From contig JAKLLE010000008.1 of assembly GCA_023150295.1 (NCBI GenBank), positions 1-64,000 of the forward strand: DNA of 64,000 nt, read 5' to 3'. The translations under genes were made by a program, and so were the position numbers. Shown in pieces: positions 1 through 9,494 of the stretch; position 1 is the first letter of the stretch, and every line of letters begins with the position of its first letter. The stretch comes from Giesbergeria sp. (GTDB lineage Bacteria > Pseudomonadota > Gammaproteobacteria > Burkholderiales > Burkholderiaceae_C). A model generated the notes under the pieces. The model did not search any database, was not told the origin of the DNA, and was given only the letters and a program-made list of their open reading frames with translations.

Positions 1-86
1 TTGCCGACTTTGCGCAGTCGGATGACCTGTACTCGGCGTTCATGCCGCGCCTCTCGGCTCAGCGATCTCATGTCAGTTGCTTGCAT
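1..86 (-). CDS. IS630-family transposase, N-terminal part (runs off the left edge)
   Basis: The minus strand is open from an ATG at 86 to the window edge (28 codons). The peptide begins MQATDMRSLSREARHERRVQ and continues VIRLRKVGK, which matches the N-terminal helix-turn-helix start typical of IS630-type transposases. A second in-frame ATG at 71 is equally possible. Only the first helix is visible, so whether the transposase is intact cannot be judged. It lies next to an IS3-type remnant, so this edge is an insertion-sequence hotspot. The family call rests on recall of the N-terminal motif. Confidence 0.6.
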   Translation of the reverse strand, partial: MQATDMRSLSREARHERRVQVIRLRKVG

Positions 87-286
87 GAATCCAATTTGGG
101 GGTGGTGCAGATAAATTCAAGTACGCAAGGGCCGGATCAACAATTCCGCAAGGAGATGCGCAGCCTGGAAGCGCTGCGCGTGAGGAAGGGGGTTTGGTCC
201 GGGTGTAGGCTGCTTTCAGCCAAACGCGCTGCCGGTATACGAATGCTCCTGGCGCAAGTGCGCTCGCATGGACAGGCCCATGGCCG

Positions 287-370
287 TCAAGGCTGCTTGC
301 AGCGGCGCTCCTGCACCATGCGCACCGCGCGCTCGCGTATCTCGGGGGAAAACTTCGGTGACTTACTCAT
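287..370 (-). pseudogene. IS3-family transposase OrfA, broken after 27 codons
   Basis: Reading leftward from an ATG at 370, the peptide is MSKSPKFSPEIRERAVRMVQ then ERRCKQP and a stop at 287. The first 20 or so residues are the usual start of IS3-family OrfA. In intact copies this helix-turn-helix protein continues for roughly 90 to 100 residues, so this copy is truncated. Past the break, another minus-strand frame stays open to a stop at 216-218 (peptide includes LTAMGLSMRAHLRQEHSYTG), which looks like the tail of an unrelated gene joined at the break point; I do not recognise it. Confidence 0.65.
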
Positions 371-421
371 CTTGGCTCCATTCTCAATCAAAGGAGCCTA
401 CGCGAAACCCGGGGCGGTTCA
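287..421 (-). mobile_element. Remnant of one end of an IS3-family insertion sequence
   Basis: Read on the minus strand, the segment starts at 421 with TGAACCGCCCCGGG (408-421), which resembles the terminal inverted repeats of IS3-group elements. About 40 bases later comes the OrfA start codon at 370 with a purine-rich ribosome binding site. The rest of the element is missing, so it cannot move by itself. No matching second end or target duplication is visible in the window. Confidence 0.55.
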
Positions 422-435
422 CACAGGCCAACAGC

Positions 436-455
436 AAAGGCCCCGAAGGGCCTTT
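436..455 (-). terminator. Hairpin terminator of the ABC importer operon
   Basis: A perfect 8-base stem AAAGGCCC/GGGCCTTT closes on a four-base loop (TTCG when read on the minus strand). It lies 60 bases downstream of the solute-binding protein stop codon at 515. The stem ends in T residues but no long U-tract follows, so termination efficiency is uncertain. Confidence 0.6.
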
Positions 456-514
456 GTTGAATGTGGCTGCGTTGGCCCTCAGGCCACAGTTTGCAGCAGT
501 GATACCGGCCCGCC

Positions 515-1681
515 TTACTTCTTGTCGCCGCCCGGCACCTTGCCTTCCACGCCCTTGACGTAGAAGTTCACGCCACCCAGGAACTTGTCATCGGCCACGG
601 CGTCCTTTTCCAGCACGGGCTTGCCGTCCTGGCCTGCGATGGGGCCTTTCCAGATCACGAAGCTGCCGTCTGCCAGGCCTTTCTTGACCTCTTCGACCTT
701 GGCCTTGATGTCAGCGGGCACGTCTTCGGCGATGGAGACAATGTCGATCGCGCCTTCCTTCACGCCCCACCAGGCCTGCCCGGTTTCCCACTTGCCTTCC
801 AGCGCGTCGCGCGTGGCCTTGATGTAGTACGGGCCCCAGTTGATGACGGCCGACGCCAGGTGGGCCTTGGGGCCGTAGGCGGTCATGTCGCTGTCCCAGC
901 CGAAGGCACGCTTGCCTTTCTCTTGTGCGGTCTTGAGCACGGCGGGCGAGTCGGTGTTCTGGAACAGCACGTCAGCACCACCGTTGATCAGGCTGGTGGC
1001 GGCTTCGGTTTCCTTGGGGGGGCTGAACCATTCGTTCACCCACACCACCTTGGTCTTGATCTTGGGATTGACCGACTGCGCGCCCAGCGTGAAGCTGTTG
1101 ATGTTTCGCAGCACTTCGGGGATGGGCACGGAGCCCACCACGCCCAGCGTGTTGCTCTTGGTCATGGCGCCCGCGATGATGCCGGCCATGTACGCGCCTT
1201 CATAGGTGCGGCTGTCGTAGGTGCGCACGTTGGCGGCGGTCTTGTAGCCGGTGGCGTGCTCGAACTTCACATCGGCGAAGTCCGGGGCGATCTTCTGGAT
1301 CGACTCCATGTAGCCGAAGGTGGTGCCGAAAATCAGCTTGTTGCCCTGGCTGGCCATGTCGCGCAGCACGCGCTCGGCGTCGGCCGATTCGGGCACGCTT
1401 TCCACAAAGCTGGTCACCACCTTGTCGCCAAATTCCTTCTCGATGGCCTTGCGCCCGTTGTCGTGGGCAAAGGACCAGCCGCCGTCGCCCACCGGGCCGA
1501 CATAGGCAAACGCGATCTTGAGCGGCTCTACCTTGGGCGCGGGCGCCTCGGTGACGGGGGCGGGAGCCGGTGCCGGAGCAGGTGCTGGCTCTTCCTTTTT
1601 GCCGCAGCCCACCAGGGCAGCGGCCGCCACAGCGGAAAGCGCTGCCACCTTGATCAGAGCGCGTTTGTGCAGATCGGTCAT
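515..1681 (-). CDS. BMP-family ABC transporter solute-binding lipoprotein (purine/nucleoside type)
   Basis: A 388-residue lipoprotein. A short basic N-terminus and hydrophobic segment end in the lipobox LVGC with the lipidated cysteine at residue 26, followed by a Lys/Glu then Pro/Ala-rich linker (about 27-50) and the two-lobed BMP/PnrA-like domain. BMP proteins bind nucleosides or related purines at the outer face of the inner membrane and deliver them to an ABC permease. A good ribosome binding site (AGAAGG) precedes the ATG at 1681. It is the last gene of the four-gene importer operon, 46 bases after the second permease. Adjacent divergent xdhA suggests a purine ligand; the exact ligand is inference. 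Confidence 0.9.
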   Translation of the reverse strand: MTDLHKRALIKVAALSAVAAAALVGCGKKEEPAPAPAPAPAPVTEAPAPKVEPLKIAFAYVGPVGDGGWSFAHDNGRKAIEKEFGDKVVTSFVESVPESADAERVLRDMASQGNKLIFGTTFGYMESIQKIAPDFADVKFEHATGYKTAANVRTYDSRTYEGAYMAGIIAGAMTKSNTLGVVGSVPIPEVLRNINSFTLGAQSVNPKIKTKVVWVNEWFSPPKETEAATSLINGGADVLFQNTDSPAVLKTAQEKGKRAFGWDSDMTAYGPKAHLASAVINWGPYYIKATRDALEGKWETGQAWWGVKEGAIDIVSIAEDVPADIKAKVEEVKKGLADGSFVIWKGPIAGQDGKPVLEKDAVADDKFLGGVNFYVKGVEGKVPGGDKK

Positions 1682-1727
1682 GTCGGGTTCCTTCTGAGGA
1701 AGTGGGAGTGGACGAAAAAAACGGTCA

Positions 1728-2648
1728 TTATGAGCCGGGATGGAAGGGTTTGCCCAGCGAGGCGGGCATGTTCACACGGATCCACTGCGGGTTGCGCGAG
1801 ATGAGCGCCAGCACCACGATGGTGGCCACATAGGGCAGCATGCTGAGCCACTGGCTGGCCACCTGCACGCCCGTGGCCTGCAGGTGGAATTGCAGCATGG
1901 TCACGCCGCCGAACAGGTAGGCGCCCAGCAGCACGCGCGCGGGGCGCCAGGTGGCAAAGGTGGTGAGCGCCAGCGCAATCCAGCCACGCCCGGCCACCAT
2001 GCCCTCCACCCACAGCGGCGTGTACACGGTGGAGATGTAAGCCCCTGCCAGCCCGCACAGCGCGCCGCCCGCCACCACGGCAGCCAGGCGGATGCGCCGC
2101 ACCGGGTAGCCCAGCGCATGTGCCGACTGCGGGGATTCGCCCACCGAGCGCAGCACCAGCCCGGCGCGCGTGCGGTACAAAAACCAGACCAGCGCGGCCA
2201 CAAACAGCATCGTCAGGTACACCAGCGGGTGCTGGCGGAACAGCGCCTGGCCCAGCACGGGCAGGTCGGCCAACAGCGGCAGAGTCGCCTTGGGCAGATC
2301 GGGCAGCTTGGCCTGCACGTAGCTGATGCCCGCAAACGCCGAAAAACCCACGCCGAACAGCGACAGGGCCAACCCGGTGGCGTACTGGTTGGTGTTGAAC
2401 CAGATGACCAGCCAGCCGAACACCGCCGCCAGCACCGCCCCCGCGGCCATGCCCGCCGCAAAGCCTAGCCAAGGGCTGCCCGTGTGCACCACGGTGGCAA
2501 AACCGGCAATGGCGGCGCACAGCATCATGCCCTCGGCGCCCAGGTTGACGATGCCGGCCTTCTCGTTGATGAGCAGGCCCAGGGCCGCAATGGCCAGCAC
2601 CGTGCCCGCGTTGAGCGTGGCGCCGATCAGGAGTGCGTACGATTCCAT
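1728..2648 (-). CDS. ABC transporter permease (nucleoside/purine importer, second subunit)
   Basis: A 306-residue, very hydrophobic protein with about eight to ten membrane segments, of the branched-chain/ribose-type permease family (BPD_transp_2) that pairs with BMP binding proteins. The start chosen is ATG at 2648 (MESYALLIGATLNAGTVLAI). An upstream in-frame extension would overlap the previous gene entirely and is not credible. The conserved stretch NEKAGIVNLGAEGMML near residue 30 is the cytoplasmic coupling region common to these permeases. The gene begins two bases after the stop of the other permease, so the two are translationally coupled and should form a heterodimeric channel. Confidence 0.9.
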   Translation of the reverse strand: MESYALLIGATLNAGTVLAIAALGLLINEKAGIVNLGAEGMMLCAAIAGFATVVHTGSPWLGFAAGMAAGAVLAAVFGWLVIWFNTNQYATGLALSLFGVGFSAFAGISYVQAKLPDLPKATLPLLADLPVLGQALFRQHPLVYLTMLFVAALVWFLYRTRAGLVLRSVGESPQSAHALGYPVRRIRLAAVVAGGALCGLAGAYISTVYTPLWVEGMVAGRGWIALALTTFATWRPARVLLGAYLFGGVTMLQFHLQATGVQVASQWLSMLPYVATIVVLALISRNPQWIRVNMPASLGKPFHPGS

Positions 2649-2650
2649 GG

Positions 2651-3730
2651 TCAGGCCTCCTGCCGTGCGGGTTGCGCACGCACCCAGCGCACGCGGTAGG
2701 CAATAAAGGTGTCGCAGGCCAGCAGCGAGAACAGCAACAACCCCTGGAACACGCCGGTGAGCGATTTGGGCAGCCCCAGGCGCGACTGTGCCAACTCGCC
2801 ACCGATGTAGAACATGCTCATCAGAATGGCCGAGAACACCATGCCCACCGGGTGCAGGCGCCCGACAAAGGCCACGATGATGGCCGCAAACCCGTAGCCC
2901 GCCGGCACATAGGGCGTGAGCTGGCCGATGGGCCCGGCCACTTCCAGCCCGCCGGCCAGACCCGCCGCACCGCCCGAGATGAGCAGCGCCGTCCACAGCG
3001 CACGGCGCGACGAAAAGCCCGCGTAACGCGCCGCCGCCGGGGCCAGCCCGCCCACCTGCTGGGCAAAGCCTGCGCGCGAGCGGAACAGGAACACCCACAA
3101 CACCGCCGCACCGGCCAGCGCCATCAGCAGGCCGATGTGCACGCGCGAGCCCGCCATGAGGCGCGGGATCTGCGTGACTTTCTCGAAGGTGCGCGTTTGC
3201 GGAAAGTTGTAGCCCATGGGGTCTTTCCAGGGGCCGAACACCAGGAAGCTCAGGAACAGCGTGGCCACATAGACCAGCATCAGGCTCACCAGAATTTCAT
3301 TGGCGTTGAAGCGGTCGCGCAGCAGCGCCGTGACGCCCGCCCAGGCCATACCGCCCAGCACACCCGCCAGCAGCAGCGCAGGCACGATCCAGGCACCCGT
3401 GTCCTTGCTCGCCATCAGCGCCACGCCGCCCGCGGCAATGGCACCCATCACGAACTGCCCTTCGGCGCCGATGTTCCAGACGTTGGAGCGAAAGCACACC
3501 GCCAGCCCCAGCGCGATGAGCAGCAGCGGCGTGGCCTTGACCATCAGCTCGCCCAGCGCGTACTGCGAGCGCAACGGCTCCCAGAAAAACACCTGCAGGC
3601 CACGCACCGGGTCTTTGCCCAGCACGGCAAACAAGGCCAGGCCGATGAGCACGGTAATGCACAGCGCCAGCAGCGGCGAGCCATAGGTCCACCAGCGCGA
3701 GGCCTGGGGACGGGGTTCTAACTTGATCAT
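2651..3730 (-). CDS. ABC transporter permease (nucleoside/purine importer, first subunit)
   Basis: A 359-residue membrane protein, the larger of the two permeases. It starts at ATG 3730 (MIKLEPRPQASRWW), which overlaps the stop codon of the ATPase gene by four bases (ATGA), a standard coupling arrangement. A cytoplasmic N-terminus of about 15 residues is followed by hydrophobic segments and the family stretch FRSNVWNIGAEGQFVMGAIA around residue 80. Family members with BMP proteins import guanosine, adenosine or similar purines. Substrate here is inferred from the neighbouring xanthine dehydrogenase. Confidence 0.9.
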   Translation of the reverse strand: MIKLEPRPQASRWWTYGSPLLALCITVLIGLALFAVLGKDPVRGLQVFFWEPLRSQYALGELMVKATPLLLIALGLAVCFRSNVWNIGAEGQFVMGAIAAGGVALMASKDTGAWIVPALLLAGVLGGMAWAGVTALLRDRFNANEILVSLMLVYVATLFLSFLVFGPWKDPMGYNFPQTRTFEKVTQIPRLMAGSRVHIGLLMALAGAAVLWVFLFRSRAGFAQQVGGLAPAAARYAGFSSRRALWTALLISGGAAGLAGGLEVAGPIGQLTPYVPAGYGFAAIIVAFVGRLHPVGMVFSAILMSMFYIGGELAQSRLGLPKSLTGVFQGLLLFSLLACDTFIAYRVRWVRAQPARQEA

Positions 3731-5325
3731 GCGGGATTCTCGTCCAGGGTTTGCGCTGCCAGCGCTTGGCTTTGGGCCAGGTGCGCCTGCACCTGCGCGT
3801 GCCACAGGCCGCTCATCCATTCACCAATGCGTTCCATGGTGGCATCGGCGCGGTCCACCGAAGGGGAAATCTGGCCCTTGGCCATCACATGGAGGCGGTC
3901 GCTGATGTCGAACAGCTCCTCCAGCTCTTCGCTGAGCACCAGCACGGCGCAGCCCGCATCGCGCAGGCGCAGGATTTCGGCCCGGATCTGTTGGGCTGCG
4001 CCCACGTCCACGCCCCAGGTCGGTTGCGACACGATGAGCAGCCGGGGCTGCGCCGACACCTCGCGCCCCACGATGAACTTCTGCAGGTTGCCGCCCGAGA
4101 GCGACTGCGCCGCCGCGTGCGGCCCCCCGGCCTTGACGCCAAAGCGCGTGATGATGTCCTGCGCCTGGGCCTGCAGCGCGCCCATGCGGATCCAGCCGCC
4201 GCCACCCAGCGCCTCGTTGCGCGTGAGCAGGAGGTTGTGCGCCAGGCCCATGCTGGGCACGGCGCCCCGGCCCAGGCGTTCTTCGGGCACGAAATACAGG
4301 CCCAGCGCACGCCGCTGGCGCGGCCCCTGGTGCCCCACGCTCTGCCCTGCCACCTGCACCATGGCCGGCGCAGCGCGCGTGTCTTCGCCCGACAACGCGT
4401 AGAGCAGCTCTTTTTGCCCATTGCCCGACACGCCCGCAATGCCCACGACCTCACCCGCGCGCACCTCGAACTGCACATCGACCAGATCGACACCGAACTG
4501 GTCTGCGCGCGCCAGGTTCAGCCCCTGCACGCGCAACACGGCGTCACCGGTGCGCACGGCACGGTGCTCCAACGCGGGCGGCTCGGCACCGATCATCAGG
4601 CGCGAGAGCGAGGCGTTGGACTCCACGCGCGGGTCACACACGCCCGTCACCCGGCCCGCGCGCATCACCGTGCAGGCGCTGCACAGCGCGCGAATCTCGT
4701 GCAGCTTGTGGCTGATGTAGAGGATGCTGCAACCCTCGCTGGCCAGCTTGCGCAGCACCACGAAGAGTTTGTCCACCGCCTGCGGCGTGAGCACCGAGGT
4801 GGGCTCGTCCAGGATCAGCAGGCGTGGGTTGGCCAGCAGCGCGCGGATGATTTCCACGCGCTGCATCTCGCCCACGCTCAGGGTGTGCACGGGGCGCAGT
4901 GGGTCCACCTCCAGACCGTACTCGGCCGCCTTGGCAGCAATGCTGCGCGTGACTTCGGTGAGCGACAGGTTTTTGTCCAGCCCCAGCCAGACGTTTTCGG
5001 CCACGGTGAGGGTGTCGAACAGGCTGAAATGCTGGAACACCATGGCAATGCCCAGTTGCCGCGCCTCCTGCGGGTTGCGGATGCTGACCGGCCGGCCATC
5101 GAACTGCACGCTGCCCTCGTCGGGCTTGACCGTGCCGTAGATGATTTTCATCAGCGTGGACTTGCCCGCGCCGTTCTCGCCCAGCACGGCGTGGATCTCG
5201 CCGGGCTGCACCGTGAGCGACACACCGCAGTTGGCCACCACGGCCGGGTAGCGCTTGGTGATGCCCGAGAGCTGCAGGCGCGTGGGCGCCTGGGCTGGGG
5301 CATCGGGGGTGGCGTTGGGGTTCAT
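3727..5325 (-). CDS. ABC transporter ATP-binding protein with two ATPase domains (nucleoside/purine importer)
   Basis: A 532-residue tandem ABC ATPase. The first domain has Walker A GENGAGKST (about residue 50), signature LSVGEMQRVEI and Walker B LLILDEPTSVLTP. The second has a looser Walker A (GVSGNGQKE), signature LSGGNLQKF and a degenerate Walker B (LLIVSQPTWGVD, where the usual Asp-Glu is Ser-Gln). Such asymmetry is usual in the sugar/nucleoside importers of this family, where one site hydrolyses ATP. It starts the importer operon at ATG 5325 and is transcribed away from xdhA, with a shared 218-base divergent promoter region. Confidence 0.92.
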   Translation of the reverse strand: MNPNATPDAPAQAPTRLQLSGITKRYPAVVANCGVSLTVQPGEIHAVLGENGAGKSTLMKIIYGTVKPDEGSVQFDGRPVSIRNPQEARQLGIAMVFQHFSLFDTLTVAENVWLGLDKNLSLTEVTRSIAAKAAEYGLEVDPLRPVHTLSVGEMQRVEIIRALLANPRLLILDEPTSVLTPQAVDKLFVVLRKLASEGCSILYISHKLHEIRALCSACTVMRAGRVTGVCDPRVESNASLSRLMIGAEPPALEHRAVRTGDAVLRVQGLNLARADQFGVDLVDVQFEVRAGEVVGIAGVSGNGQKELLYALSGEDTRAAPAMVQVAGQSVGHQGPRQRRALGLYFVPEERLGRGAVPSMGLAHNLLLTRNEALGGGGWIRMGALQAQAQDIITRFGVKAGGPHAAAQSLSGGNLQKFIVGREVSAQPRLLIVSQPTWGVDVGAAQQIRAEILRLRDAGCAVLVLSEELEELFDISDRLHVMAKGQISPSVDRADATMERIGEWMSGLWHAQVQAHLAQSQALAAQTLDENPA

Positions 5326-5543
5326 GGGGGCGATTGTCTCTCAGTTTGTGGTGATTGCATGCGCAGGGCCATGGCTCAAAAAGGCTGCAGGGCAGGATGG
5401 ACATGCGCAATGCGCTACTGTTTTTATAGCATTACAACACCATGTTACAAGCCTGGGGCCGCCAGCGCCCTGGCGGCACACCGCCTGGCGGGGCGCGCAA
5501 TCCCGGAGGGCGGATCGGCGCCAATCGCTGTAACCTAGGGGCC
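5326..5543. promoter_or_regulatory. Divergent promoter region between the ABC importer and xdhAB
   Basis: These 218 bases separate two start codons pointing away from each other (5325 minus, 5544 plus), so promoters for the importer and for xanthine dehydrogenase must lie here. I see no clear consensus -35/-10 pair and no obvious riboswitch fold. At 5414-5432 sits a short copy of the dispersed repeat (GCTACTGTTTTTATAGCAT). Co-regulation of uptake and oxidation is the natural inference. Confidence 0.6.
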
Positions 5544-7033
<1,490 letters not shown>

Positions 7034-7037
<4 letters not shown>

Positions 7038-9316
7038 CAACCGCAGCACGCGCCCTGGGGCAATCCCACCCGCACGAGAGCGCCCGCGCGCAGGTGGCGG
7101 GCAGCGCGCACTACATCGACGACCTGCCCGAGGTGAAGGGCACGCTGCACGCCGCGCCCATCCTCTCGCCCGTGGCGCACGGGCGCCTGAACGGCGTGGA
7201 CTGCGCCGCCGCGCTGGCCATGCCCGGCGTGCGCGCCGTGGTGCTGGCCCGAGACATTCCGGGCGACCCGATCCTGGCTGCGTTTGCCCACGACGAACCC
7301 ATCTTCGCCCAGGACGCCGTGCACTACGCTGGCCAGGTGATCGGCCTGGTGGTGGCCGACACCGCCCTGCAGGCGCGCCGCGCCGCGCGCGCCGTGCGGC
7401 CCGACATCACCCCCCTGCCCGCCATCCTCACCATTGAACAGGCGTTGGCCGCGCAGAGCCGCGTGCTGCCACCCGTGACGGTGCGCCGAGGCGCACCCGA
7501 GGCGGCGCTGCAAGCCGCCCCGCACCGGTTGCGGGGCACGCTGGAAGTGGGCGGGCAAGAGCATTTCTACCTGGAGGGCCAGATCGCCTACGCCCTGCCG
7601 CTGGAACAGGGCCAGTGGCACATCCACGCCAGCACCCAGCACCCCGGCGAGGTGCAGCACTGGGTGGCGCATGCGCTGGGCATTGCCAGCCACGCGGTGC
7701 GCGTGGAGTGCCGGCGCATGGGCGGCGGCTTTGGCGGCAAGGAAACGCAGGCCGGCCACCTGGCCGTGTGGGCGGCGCTGGCCGCGCGCAAGACCGGCTG
7801 CCCGGTCAAGCTGCGCCTGGACCGCAGCGACGACTTCGTGGTCACCGGCAAGCGCCACCCCTTCGCCTACCACTGGGATGTGGGCTATGACGACAGCGGC
7901 CGCATCCTGGGCCTCAAACTGCACATGGCAGCCAACTGCGGCTTCTCGGCAGACCTGTCGGGCCCGGTGTGCGACCGGGCCGTGTTCCACGCGGACAACG
8001 CCTACTACCTGGAGCACGTCGAGATCGAATCGCACCGCTGCCGCACCCACCTGCAGAGCCACACGGCGTTCCGCGGCTTCGGCGGGCCGCAGGGGGTGAT
8101 CGCCATCGAGACCATCGTCGGCGACATCGCGCGCGCCCTGGGGCGCGACGCGCTGGACGTGCGCCTGGCCAACCTCTATGGCACCACGGAGCGCAACGTC
8201 ACCCACTACCAGATGCCGGTGGAGGACAACATCCTGCACGACTTGCTTCCAAAACTGGAGCTGTCCGCGCAGTACCGGCGGCGCCAGGAGGCCATTTCGG
8301 CATGGAATGCCGCCAGCCCCGTGCTCAAGCGCGGCCTGGCCCTCACGCCGGTGAAGTTCGGCATCAGCTTCACGGCCACGCTGTTCAACCAGGCGGGCGC
8401 GCTGGTGCATGTGTACACCGACGGCAGCGTGCAGGTGAACCACGGCGGCACCGAGATGGGCCAGGGCCTGCACACCAAGGTGGCGCAGATCGTGGCCGAC
8501 GAGCTGGGCGTGCCGCTGGCCCAGGTGCGCGTGACCGCCAGCGACACCAGCAAGGTGCCCAACGCCAGCGCCACGGCGGCCAGCAGCGGCACCGACCTGA
8601 ACGGCCGCGCCGCGCAGTACGCCGCGCGCAACGTGCGCGACAACCTCGCTTCCTTCGTGGGTGGGCTGGACGGCTGCGGCGCGGGCGCGATCCGCTTCGA
8701 GGGCGGCATGGTGACCTCGCCCAAGGCGGTGCGCCGCTTCGAGGACGTGGTCGCCGAGGCCTACGCCAACCGCATCCAGCTCTGGAGCGACGGCTTCTAC
8801 CGCACGCCCAAGATCCACTACGACAAGACCACGCTGACCGGCCGGCCGTTCTACTACTTCGCCTATGGCGCGGCCTGCACCGAGGTGGTGCTCGACACAC
8901 TGACCGGCGAGAACCGCGTGCTGGCCGTGGACATCCTGCACGACGTGGGCCACAGCATCAACCCGGCGATCGACATCGGCCAGATCGAGGGCGGCTTCGT
9001 GCAGGGCATGGGCTGGCTCACCACCGAGCAACTGGTGTGGAACGACCAGGGTCACCTTGCCACGCACGCGCCCAGCACCTACAAGATCCCGGCCACGGGC
9101 GACATCCCCGCGCACTTCCAGGTGGAACTGTGGCCCGAGGCCAACCGCGAGGACAACGTGGGCGGCAGCAAGGCCGTGGGCGAGCCGCCGTTCATGCTGG
9201 CCATCAGCGTCTATGAGGCGCTGCGCAATGCCGTGGCGGCAGCCCGCGGCGGCGAAGGCCCCGTGCACCTGACAGCGCCCGCCACGCCGGAGCATGTGCT
9301 GCGCGCCTTGGCGTGA
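7034..9316 (+). CDS. xdhB: Xanthine dehydrogenase large subunit (molybdopterin-binding)
   Basis: A 760-residue catalytic subunit carrying the molybdopterin cofactor; it hydroxylates hypoxanthine and xanthine in the cytoplasm. It starts at ATG 7034, overlapping the xdhA stop. The N-terminal ALD/XDH alpha-beta hammerhead domain (about 20-130) is followed by the molybdopterin-binding domains, with cofactor loops GGFGGKE (from residue 230), RGFGGPQG and GTEMGQGLHTK. Near the C-terminus GGSKAVGEPP carries the expected catalytic glutamate, Glu717. All key residues appear intact. Maturation should need XdhC, encoded 13 kb away at 22620-23453. Confidence 0.95.
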
Positions 9317-9494
9317 GCTTTTGAGGTCTTCACGTTTGCCGCGCAGACTGCGGCGAGCGCGGCCCCGCCAGGGCTCCCGCGCAAGGGCCGCCAGTATTCC
9401 CACATGCGGGCGCTGGGAGCGTCCCCCTGCCCGCGTTGCGCAGCAATGCGAGAGCGGGGGGGGGAAGCCGCGCAGCGGCTCAGGGGGGGTGCCC
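9317..9494. other. Gene-free spacer with G-rich hairpins
   Basis: No credible gene lies between the xdhB stop and the stop of the convergent GGDEF gene. The region has long G runs and a hairpin AGCCGC-GCA-GCGGCT at 9466-9480 plus an imperfect one around GCGTTGCGCAGCAATGC (9433-9449). Similar G-rich spacers are common between genes in this family. It may serve as a two-way transcription stop, but no U-tract is visible. Confidence 0.4.

Noticed and set aside
1678..2802. Long antiparallel and shifted open frames over the importer, xdh, RND and FtsX genes
   Set aside because: They are shadows of high-GC coding genes: Arg/Ala/Gly/His-rich, with no domains, and they overlap genes with clear family motifs.
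5326..5543. Purine or xanthine riboswitch ahead of xdhA or the importer
   Set aside because: No recognisable conserved core or matching stem pattern could be seen by eye in either direction.
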